Shown one piece after another: positions 7,292 through 12,130 of a stretch of 12,130 nucleotides of DNA; position 1 is the stretch's first letter; each line of letters begins with the position of its first letter. The notes beneath the pieces are model-generated. The model made no database searches. It saw nothing but the letters and a program-made list of their open reading frames with translations, and was not told the origin of the DNA. The position numbers and the translations under genes were made by a program. Location of the stretch: NCBI GenBank assembly GCA_964355545.1, contig CAYHEK010000047.1, forward strand, positions 1 through 12,130, written 5' to 3'. The stretch comes from JAPLGE01 sp964355545 (GTDB lineage Bacteria; Bipolaricaulota; Bipolaricaulia; UBA7950; UBA9294).

Positions 7292-7576
7292 ATGGCAGCG
7301 AAGATCCGATTGAAGAAGACAGGCAGGAAGGGGCAGGCCAGCTATCGGTTGGTCGTCCTCGACGGTCACAAGCCGCGCGACGCCAAGGTCGTCGCTGACC
7401 TCGGGTACTACGACCCGAAGACCGACCCGGCGACCTTCCAGGTCGATAGTGCCGCCGCCCTCAAGTGGCTCAAAGACGGGGCGAAGGCGACCCAGGCCGC
7501 CCGCGCCATCCTCTCCAAGGCCGGGGTGATGGCCGCGTGGGGCATCGCCCAACGAGAGAAGACGAAGGAGGCCTAG
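7292..7576 (+). CDS. rpsP: Small ribosomal subunit protein bS16
   Basis: A 94-residue 30S protein that helps fold the 5' domain of 16S rRNA. It begins MAAKIRLKKTGRKGQASYR and continues LVVLDGHKPRDAKVV, LGYYDPKTDP and a WLKDGAKAT helix, all standard S16 blocks. The position usually reading DGRFIE is DAKVVA here, a mild divergence. The ATG at 7292 follows AAGGAG (7279-7284) with a 7-bp gap. An in-frame ATG-like start at 7238 would add 18 arginine-rich residues absent from the family and lies in the leader hairpin, so it is rejected. The gene opens the tightly packed cluster running to rnhB. Its last base is the first base of the next start codon. Confidence 0.97.
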   Translation: MAAKIRLKKTGRKGQASYRLVVLDGHKPRDAKVVADLGYYDPKTDPATFQVDSAAALKWLKDGAKATQAARAILSKAGVMAAWGIAQREKTKEA

Positions 7577-7809
7577 TGCTCTACCGGCTGTGCCTCTTCT
7601 TGGTTCGCTCCCTTGTCGATAACCCGGACACTGTGCGGATCGACCGGATCGAGACCGAACGGGTGGACCTCTTCTTCCTCCACGTGGGGAAGGAGGACCG
7701 CGGGAGGCTCCTCGGCAAGGCAGGCCGGACCGTGAGCGCCCTGCGCACGCTCCTCGAGGGAGTCGCCACCGGCCTCGACCGCGAGGTCGTGGTCGAGATC
7801 CTCGACTAA
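7576..7809 (+). CDS. khpA: KH-domain RNA-binding protein KhpA (YlqC family)
   Basis: A 77-residue single-KH-domain protein. In Gram-positive bacteria KhpA pairs with KhpB/Jag to bind many RNAs and influence cell division; in this organism the role is inferred only. The sequence starts with a GTG giving VLYRLCLFLVRSLVDNPDTV, typical of the family, and has the GxxG loop as GKAG within LLGKAGRTVSALRTLL. It ends VVVEILD. The start overlaps the rpsP stop by one base (TAGTG), so translation is coupled. The position between rpsP and the trmD region is the canonical place for this gene. Length is normal (about 75-80). Confidence 0.9.
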   Translation: MLYRLCLFLVRSLVDNPDTVRIDRIETERVDLFFLHVGKEDRGRLLGKAGRTVSALRTLLEGVATGLDREVVVEILD

Positions 7810-7816
7810 AGGGCCG

Positions 7817-8524
7817 ATGCGCTTCGACATCCTCACGATCTTCCCGGAGAGCCTCCAGGGGTTCTTCTCGACAGGCGTCCTGGGACAGGCCAAGGAGAGG
7901 GGCCTCCTCGAGATCTATCTCCACGACCTGCGCGACTTCACCGACGACCCGCACCGCACGGTCGACGACCGCCCCTACGGCGGCGGGGCGGGGATGGTGA
8001 TGAGGGTCGAGCCGTTCGTGCGGGCGATCGAGGCCGTGAAGGCAAAGGTCGAGGAAGGCACGCGCGTCGTCCTCCTCTCCTCGCAGGGGCGCCTCTTCCG
8101 CCAGGAGGACGCCCTCCGTTGGGCCGGGCTCCCCGGCCTTCTCCTCCTCTGCGGCCGCTACGAGGGGATCGACGAGCGGGTCACCTCCTTCGTGGACGAG
8201 GAGGTCTCGATCGGCGACTACGTCCTCACGGGAGGGGAGGTCGCCGCCGCCGCGATCGTCGAGGCGACGGCGCGCATGTGCCCGGGCGTCGTGGGGAAGT
8301 TCGAGTCGGTCGCAACGGACTCCTTCTTCTGCAAGGAGCGTCTCGGCCCGCCGCAGTACACGCGGCCCCCGGTCTTCCGCGACCTTTCCGTCCCCGAGGT
8401 CCTCCTCTCGGGGGATCACGCAAAGATCGCCTCCTTCCGCGAGGCGCGCGCCTGGGAGAAGACGGCGCGGAACCGGCCCGACCTCCTCGGGCTCCGTCTT
8501 GACAGGGAAAACCCCGATGGGTAA
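7817..8524 (+). CDS. trmD: tRNA (guanine-37-N1) methyltransferase TrmD
   Basis: A SPOUT-fold, SAM-dependent enzyme that makes m1G at tRNA position 37 next to the anticodon and prevents +1 frameshifting. 235 residues, near the usual length. It begins MRFDILTIFPE, then has DRPYGGGAGMVM (51-62), LCGRYEGIDERV (111-122), and the trefoil-knot SAM-binding SIGDYVLTGGE (131-141). The catalytic Asp is probably D168 in the DSF motif, followed by PQYTRP (179-184) and VLLSGDHAKI. It follows khpA after only 7 bp, with a weak AAAGGG as ribosome-binding site, which suggests coupling. In most genomes rimM lies directly before it; here rimM is absent. Its last 8 bases overlap the next gene. Confidence 0.97.
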   Translation: MRFDILTIFPESLQGFFSTGVLGQAKERGLLEIYLHDLRDFTDDPHRTVDDRPYGGGAGMVMRVEPFVRAIEAVKAKVEEGTRVVLLSSQGRLFRQEDALRWAGLPGLLLLCGRYEGIDERVTSFVDEEVSIGDYVLTGGEVAAAAIVEATARMCPGVVGKFESVATDSFFCKERLGPPQYTRPPVFRDLSVPEVLLSGDHAKIASFREARAWEKTARNRPDLLGLRLDRENPDG

Positions 8525-9080
8525 CCTGTACATCGGCCTGCTCCACTTTCCCATGCGTAACCGCTCGGGGGAGATCGTCGCGACCGCGATGACCTCGATG
8601 GACGTGCACGACATCGCGCGCACAGGCCGCACCTACGGGGTGGCGCGCTACTTCGTGATCACGCCGCTTGCTACCCAGCAGGAGATCGCCTGGCGGATCC
8701 GCGGCTTCTGGACCGAGGGGGAGCGGGCGGCGGAGAAGAGCCGGCGGGGGGAGGCCCTAGAGATCGTCTGGGTCGCCTCTGACCTCGAGGAGACGATCGC
8801 CTGGATCAAGGAGGCGGAAGGGGAGGCGCCGTTCCTTGTCGCGACCTCGGCGCGGCGCCAGGGGACGCACGAGGTTTCCTACGCCGAGGTAACTCAGATG
8901 CTGTACAAGGGGCGCCGGCCGGTGTACATCTTATTCGGGACGGGGTGGGGAATGACCGAGGAACTGATCGAGACCTGCGACGTCATCCTGCCGCCGATCA
9001 TGGGTGAAAGCGACTTCAACCACCTCTCGGTCCGCGCGGCCGTGGCGATCGTGCTTGACCGCGTGGCAGGGAGAAGTTAG
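8517..9080 (+). CDS. SPOUT-family RNA methyltransferase (TM1570-like, Methyltrn_RNA_4)
   Basis: A 187-residue predicted SAM-dependent RNA methyltransferase. It matches from memory the family of Thermotoga maritima TM1570, whose gene also sits between trmD and rplS; the RNA target is unknown to me. Visible features are MGNLYIGLLHFP, then TSMDVHDIARTGRTYGV (26-42), YFVITP, and a C-terminal knot-like region with PVYILFGTGWGMTEEL (135-150) and ILPPIMGESDFNHLSVRAAV (157-176). The ATG at 8517 overlaps the trmD stop by 8 bp. A TTG at 8499 would add six residues but has no better ribosome-binding site. Having a second knot enzyme after trmD suggests joint expression with tRNA modification and ribosome synthesis. 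Family assignment is good, activity inferred. Confidence 0.85.
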   Translation: MGNLYIGLLHFPMRNRSGEIVATAMTSMDVHDIARTGRTYGVARYFVITPLATQQEIAWRIRGFWTEGERAAEKSRRGEALEIVWVASDLEETIAWIKEAEGEAPFLVATSARRQGTHEVSYAEVTQMLYKGRRPVYILFGTGWGMTEELIETCDVILPPIMGESDFNHLSVRAAVAIVLDRVAGRS

Positions 9081-9088
9081 GAGGCAAG

Positions 9089-9412
9089 ATGGACGACATT
9101 CTGCGCTCGGTGGAGAAAGACTACCTGCGGGAGGGGAAGGAGGAGTTCTCGCCCGGAGACCTCGTGAAGGTGCACGAGCGGATCTCCGAGGGGGCGAAGG
9201 AAAGGATCCAGGTCTTCGAGGGGATCGTCCTCAAGGAGAGCGGGTCCGGGACGAGCAAGATGGTGACCGTGCGCAAGATCTCCTCCGGGATCGGGGTCGA
9301 GAAGACCTTCCCCCTCCACTCGCCCAAGATCGAGAAGATCGAGCTCGCGAAGAAGGCGGCCGTGCGCCAGGCGCGCCCCTACTTCCTGCGTCGCCTGCGC
9401 CGGACAAGCTAA
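9089..9412 (+). CDS. rplS: Large ribosomal subunit protein bL19
   Basis: A 107-residue 50S protein at the 30S-50S interface. Family blocks include GDLVKVHERISEGAKERIQVFEGIVL, GSGTSKMVTVRKISSGIGVEKTFPLHSPKIEKIE and RQARPYFLRRLR. The C terminus stops soon after LRRLR, slightly shorter than the usual 114-120, so the basic tail is reduced. AGGAGG at 9079-9084 overlaps the stop of the previous gene and lies 4 bp before the ATG. The lepB ATG directly follows the stop codon with no base between. Confidence 0.97.
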   Translation: MDDILRSVEKDYLREGKEEFSPGDLVKVHERISEGAKERIQVFEGIVLKESGSGTSKMVTVRKISSGIGVEKTFPLHSPKIEKIELAKKAAVRQARPYFLRRLRRTS

Positions 9413-10309
9413 ATGAGAGAAAGAAGAAAGAGGAGGGAGAAGAAGCCCGCCCTCGTTCTCCGCATCGCTCATCATTACGGGTGGTACCCCGGCCGCTTCG
9501 CGAGCGAGGTCCTCGAGTGGGCGGAGGTCCTCGTCGTCGCCGGCGCCCTCGCCTTCCTCGTCATCACCTTCGTCACCGTGCGCATGCACGTCCCCACCGA
9601 CTCGATGCACCCCACGATCAACGGAGACCCAAACCCCTTCAAGGCGGACAGCTTCTTCGTCGACAAGATCTCCTACTACTTTCGTTTTCCCCGTCCGGGC
9701 GACATCGTCGTCTTCTGGCACACCGAGGCGGTCTTCGTGAAGCAAGTGAAGGAGGGGTCCCCCGCGGCGCGGGCGAGGGTCCGATCGGGAGACCGGATCG
9801 TCTCCGTGAACCGCGAGCCCGTCTTCTCCGCCGCCGGGGCGGACGAGGCGGTCGCCTCCCTCGCCGATGGGACCGCGCTCTACCTCGGCACGGCCTCGGC
9901 CGGCACGATCGACCTGGGGACCAAATCGCCGGGGACGAACTCTCTCGCCGACCTTGGGATCTCCCTGCGCGAACAGCGCGCTCGCTACGTGAAGCGTCTG
10001 ATCGCGGTCGGCGGGCAGACTGTGCAGGTCAAGGACGGGAGCGTCTACGTGAACGGGGAGAGGCTCAAGGGAGAGCGCTTCGAGCGTTCCTACACGGCGA
10101 ACGACCCCCGCATGCTCTACGGGGTGAGCCCGACCGGCCCCACCCTCGTCCCACGAGGGAAGTGGTTTGTCCTCGGCGACAACTCCCAAGACTCCTGGGA
10201 CTCCCGCTTCTGGGGGTTCGTGGACAAGAGGGACTTCATCGGCGAGCCCTACCTCCGCGTCTGGCCGCTCGGCCGCTTCGGCCCGATGAACGGCTACTTC
10301 CACCTCTAG
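9413..10309 (+). CDS. lepB: Signal peptidase I with an inserted PDZ domain
   Basis: Cleaves signal peptides of exported proteins at the outer face of the cytoplasmic membrane. 298 residues. After a basic N-terminal tail (MRERRKRREKK) there is one membrane segment (about 35-57). The catalytic serine S64 is in PTDSMHPT, then RPGDIVVF (94-101), catalytic lysine K194 in RYVKRLIAVGG, and box E GDNSQDSWDSR (255-265). Between RPGDIVVF and YVKRL lie about 85 extra residues; 106-165 read as a PDZ domain (FVKQVKEGSPAARARVRSGD, then RIVSVNREPV). S-to-K spacing is therefore 130, against 40-55 in E. coli or Bacillus enzymes. The ATG abuts the rplS stop and has no clear ribosome-binding site, so translation is probably coupled. 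SPase identity is firm and the PDZ call strong by pattern. Confidence 0.93.
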   Translation: MRERRKRREKKPALVLRIAHHYGWYPGRFASEVLEWAEVLVVAGALAFLVITFVTVRMHVPTDSMHPTINGDPNPFKADSFFVDKISYYFRFPRPGDIVVFWHTEAVFVKQVKEGSPAARARVRSGDRIVSVNREPVFSAAGADEAVASLADGTALYLGTASAGTIDLGTKSPGTNSLADLGISLREQRARYVKRLIAVGGQTVQVKDGSVYVNGERLKGERFERSYTANDPRMLYGVSPTGPTLVPRGKWFVLGDNSQDSWDSRFWGFVDKRDFIGEPYLRVWPLGRFGPMNGYFHL

Positions 10310-10311
10310 AG

Positions 10312-11088
10312 GTGGCGCCGATCGCGCCGCGGCGAGGCGAGAAAGACGAGGCGCGGCTCCTTGCCCTCGCCGCGTTCGACGAGGAGGCCCGGCGCGAGCC
10401 CCTCGATCCGTGCCTTCCCTTCACACGCGAGCGGAACCCTGAGCGCCTCCCATCGATCGCCGGGTGCGACGAGGTCGGCCGCGGCGCCCTCGCCGGCCCG
10501 GCCGTCGTCGCCTGCGTGCGACTCGGCGTAGAACCCCTCGTCCTCCCCGCGCCGATCCGACCGCACCCTCTCCTTTTCCCTCTCCTCGGCGTCGATGACT
10601 CGAAGTGTCTCTCCCCGAGGAAGCGGGAAGCGCTCTCGGAGCGGATCGCGACCCTCGCCCGCTCTGGGATCGGCCTCGCGACAGTAGAGGAGATCGATCG
10701 CCTCGGGATCGTCCCCGCCCTCTCCCTCGCCGCCCGCCGCGCCTACCACGCCCTGGGAGAGAGGGTGGACCTCCTCCTCCTTGACCGCGGCCTCACCCTG
10801 GGAAAGGGAAAAGACGCGTGCGACCTTCCTCCCGAGCGCTCCTTCACCCGCGGGGACGCCTCCTCCCTCCACATCGCCTGCGCCTCCATCCTCGCCAAGG
10901 TATCCCGTGACCGAGCGATGGGCCTCCTTGACGCGCGGTTCCCAGGCTACTCCTTCGCAAAGAACAAGGGGTACGGGACCCCTTCCCATCTCGACGCCCT
11001 CGCGCACCTCGGCCCCTCTCCCATCCACCGCGCGACCTTCCGCATCGCCGAGCGCGCAAGAGAAGGGACCCTTATTGACTCGGGATAG
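10312..11088 (+). CDS. rnhB: Ribonuclease HII
   Basis: Cuts RNA in RNA-DNA hybrids and single ribonucleotides in DNA, with a metal-dependent active site. A GTG start gives 258 residues, longer than the usual 190-230. Motifs are IAGCDEVGRGALAGPAVVA (active D53 and E54), DDSKCLSPRKRE, LLLLDRG (D158), RGDASSLHIACASILAKVSR (D182) and GYSFAKNKGYGTPSHL. The D158-D182 spacing is about six longer than in E. coli, and a proline-rich insert (APIRPHPLLFP) precedes the DDSK motif. Residues 1-48 form an N-terminal extension, as in some Firmicute RNase HII. No ATG, GTG or TTG lies between 10312 and the first conserved block, which supports the GTG. It starts 2 bp after lepB with no clear ribosome-binding site. 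Confidence 0.94.
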   Translation: MAPIAPRRGEKDEARLLALAAFDEEARREPLDPCLPFTRERNPERLPSIAGCDEVGRGALAGPAVVACVRLGVEPLVLPAPIRPHPLLFPLLGVDDSKCLSPRKREALSERIATLARSGIGLATVEEIDRLGIVPALSLAARRAYHALGERVDLLLLDRGLTLGKGKDACDLPPERSFTRGDASSLHIACASILAKVSRDRAMGLLDARFPGYSFAKNKGYGTPSHLDALAHLGPSPIHRATFRIAERAREGTLIDSG

Positions 11089-11103
11089 CGGAAGGACTAT
11101 ACT
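11075..11103 (+). promoter_or_regulatory. Strong sigma70-type promoter for the SLH gene
   Basis: TTGACT (11075-11080), a 17-bp spacer and TATACT (11098-11103) are near consensus with ideal spacing. The -35 box lies inside the last codons of rnhB. Transcription near 11110 would leave a leader of about 27 nt carrying AGAGGGGG (11121-11128) before the GTG start. The promoter lets this envelope gene be expressed independently of the ribosomal operon. Confidence 0.8.
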
Positions 11104-11136
11104 GCTTCCAACTTCCAAGAAGAGGGGGTTTTCAAG

Positions 11137-11703
11137 GTGAGAAGGAGTCTACGCGTCATCGTGTCGGTCGCGATCCTCTGCCTCGCCGCGGGCGGGATCG
11201 CCTTGGCGCAGACCGGGAACGGAACGGTGAGTCCCACGACGAGCGGCGGCCTGTTCACGGACGTTCCCAAGGACCACTGGGCCTACCAGGACCTCGTCTA
11301 CCTCGCCGAGCGCGGGATCATCACCGGGCTTCCCGGAGGACAGTACAAGGGCTCCGAGCCGCTCGACCGCTACTCCGCCGCCGCCCTCATCGCGCGCGCG
11401 ATCAAGTACATGCAGAATAACCCCGAGTCGGTCACCCCGCAGGACCTCGACGTCCTCAAGGACCTGATCTTCAAGGTCTCCGACAACCTCACCGCTCTCC
11501 AGGCGCAGGTCGGCGCGGGGAAGGGCTCGACCCTGGACACGCGCGTGGCGCAGAACGAGCAGGACATCGCCCAACTGCGCGCGCAGCTTGACCAGTCCGA
11601 TCCCGTGAAGCTCGCAACCCGCGTCAACGCGAACTTCATCCTCTCTCTGACCGCGCTTCTCGTCGCGATCATCGCCGTCGCCCTCGCGACCCTGGGGTTG
11701 TAG
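11137..11703 (+). CDS. SLH-domain protein with short coiled coil and C-terminal membrane anchor
   Basis: A 188-residue exported protein from a GTG start, 8 bp after AGAGGGGG. Residues 1-25 are a signal peptide (basic VRRSLR, hydrophobic core, cleavage near ALAQ). Residues 38-95 are one SLH domain (FTDVPKDHWAYQDLVYLAERGI, then ITGLPGGQYKGSEPLDRYSA), which in known proteins binds cell-wall polymer. Residues 102-165 are helical with heptad-like spacing (LDTRVAQNEQDIAQLRAQLD), and 166-188 form a hydrophobic helix (FILSLTALLVAIIAVALATL) that ends the protein. This order resembles Thermotoga Omp-alpha, which ties the outer sheath to the wall, but with a much shorter rod. It might instead anchor in the inner membrane. 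Domain calls are good; cellular role is inferred. Confidence 0.82.
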   Translation: MRRSLRVIVSVAILCLAAGGIALAQTGNGTVSPTTSGGLFTDVPKDHWAYQDLVYLAERGIITGLPGGQYKGSEPLDRYSAAALIARAIKYMQNNPESVTPQDLDVLKDLIFKVSDNLTALQAQVGAGKGSTLDTRVAQNEQDIAQLRAQLDQSDPVKLATRVNANFILSLTALLVAIIAVALATLGL

Positions 11704-11705
11704 CA

Positions 11706-11721
11706 TGTGACATCGATCACT
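11706..11721 (+). promoter_or_regulatory. CRP/FNR-like inverted repeat at the downstream promoter
   Basis: TGTGA (11706-11710), six bases, then TCACT (11717-11721) matches the TGTGA-N6-TCACA form bound by CRP in 9 of 10 positions. It begins three bases after the SLH stop and touches the first base of the -35 box. Its centre is about 42 bp before the expected transcription start, the usual place for a class II activator. The binding protein in this organism is unknown. Confidence 0.42.
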
Positions 11722-11749
11722 TGACTTTGTCCCTCTTGCGCCCTATGAT
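11721..11749 (+). promoter_or_regulatory. Strong sigma70-type promoter for the last gene
   Basis: TTGACT (11721-11726), a 17-bp spacer and TATGAT (11744-11749) are close to consensus. Transcription near 11756 leaves an unusually long leader of about 127 nt before the ATG at 11883. The leader is less GC-rich than the genes before it. I saw no recognisable riboswitch in it and no intrinsic terminator between the SLH stop and this promoter. Confidence 0.78.
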
Positions 11750-11882
11750 TGAGACAAGATCTAGTGGAGAGGCGAGTCTCAAGTCTAAGGGAGGTGGTCG
11801 CTCGACGATAACGTCTCTGTGAAAGAGCACACTTCTTGTCAAGAGCTCAAGTTAGGAAAGACCCGTAAGGAGGTAAAAAGCA

Positions 11883-12130
11883 ATGAAGAGGGTTCTCGTA
11901 CTCGCTCTTCTTTGTGCGTTTGGACTCGGGGTGGCAGCGTTTGCTGGCCCACTCTCGGGGATGTGGGACTCGGACATTACCTTCGCGATAACGTCCGGCG
12001 GGGCGATGACTGTCAGCAGCTTCTCAACTAGGATGGATGTCGACTACTCGGTCGGTGGTTGGGTCTTCGGGACCACTGCCCTGATGTCTCTTGGGGGGCT
12101 GACCAACCTCTACTTCGACGTGAGTGGGAC
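11883..12130 (+). CDS. Secreted or outer-membrane protein of unknown family, N-terminal 82 residues (cut by window end)
   Basis: I do not recognise the family. The visible part begins with a clean signal peptide (MKRVLVLALLCAFGLGVAAFAG, cleavage near AFA). Beta-like alternating stretches follow, such as GMWDSDITFAITSG, FSTRMDVDYSVGGWVFGTTA and NLYFDVSG, which would fit an outer-membrane barrel or a beta-rich envelope protein. A perfect AAGGAGGT (11867-11874) lies 8 bp before the ATG, and with the strong promoter this suggests high expression. Codons such as GTT, GTA, CTT, ATT and ATA are more common than in the upstream genes. It neighbours the SLH gene, so an envelope role is likely. The C-terminal part is needed to judge the fold. 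Confidence 0.75.
   Translation, partial: MKRVLVLALLCAFGLGVAAFAGPLSGMWDSDITFAITSGGAMTVSSFSTRMDVDYSVGGWVFGTTALMSLGGLTNLYFDVSG

Noticed and set aside
7208..8632. Long minus-strand open frame opposite rpsP, khpA and trmD
   Set aside because: No domain or signal is visible and the opposite strand holds well-conserved genes over the whole length.
9734..9748. K110 in FVKQV as catalytic lysine of signal peptidase, giving normal Ser-Lys spacing of 46
   Set aside because: The residues after it (KEGSPAARARVRSGD) are those of a PDZ domain, whereas K194 is followed by the usual box D pattern and YVNG.
9004..10311. Open frame extending rnhB upstream through rplS and lepB
   Set aside because: It is the shadow of two real genes in another frame, with arginine-rich, low-complexity composition. 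The GTG at 10312 is the sensible start.
11749..11782. TTGAGAC (11749-11755) and GTCTCAA (11776-11782) as an operator or leader hairpin
   Set aside because: The first arm lies mostly upstream of the expected transcript start, so it cannot form a leader hairpin, and a 7-bp repeat with a 20-bp gap is weak as an operator.
1..12130. Search for mobile elements, CRISPR repeats, tRNA or rRNA genes
   Set aside because: No transposase motifs, regularly spaced repeats, tRNA-like cloverleaf arms or rRNA blocks were noticed by eye; tRNAscan-SE and Infernal would settle this.

Overview
The window is a GC-rich, densely packed bacterial chromosome segment dominated by conserved housekeeping genes. No mobile element, CRISPR array, tRNA or rRNA was recognised. 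The organism is probably a thermophilic or thermotolerant bacterium with an outer membrane-like envelope. The signs are an M1-type peptidase ending in a probable Omp85-like beta-barrel, an SLH-domain protein with a C-terminal membrane anchor (as in Thermotoga Omp-alpha), and a methionine-poor Ffh. The protein styles and the SLH gene recall the candidate phylum Bipolaricaulota (Acetothermia/OP1). That placement is from memory and is tentative; a 16S or marker-gene search would be needed.

Layout. Minus strand, 1-3828: a secreted M1-family metallopeptidase with a C-terminal beta-barrel, followed 17 bp later by pheT (beta chain of phenylalanyl-tRNA synthetase), which runs off the left edge. A compact intergenic region (3829-4048) carries two back-to-back sigma70-type promoters. 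Plus strand, 4049-5799: accB and accC, the biotin carrier and biotin carboxylase of acetyl-CoA carboxylase, overlapping by 4 bp. Plus strand, 5866-11088: ffh, rpsP, khpA, trmD, a second SPOUT RNA methyltransferase, rplS, lepB and rnhB. From rpsP onward these are almost without gaps and probably one transcription unit. The order matches the widespread rpsP-khpA-rimM-trmD-rplS cluster except that rimM is missing. It joins ribosome assembly, tRNA modification, protein targeting (Ffh) and signal-peptide removal (LepB).

Right end, 11075-12130: two envelope genes, each with its own strong promoter. The first is a short lipid-anchored-looking SLH protein; the second, cut by the window edge, is a secreted protein with amphipathic strands. 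The second promoter has a CRP/FNR-like inverted repeat centred about 42 bp before the expected start of transcription.

The most unusual items are the signal peptidase I with a PDZ domain inserted just before its catalytic lysine, and the M1 peptidase fused to an outer-membrane-type barrel and encoded with pheT. No clearly new defence or mobile system was found.
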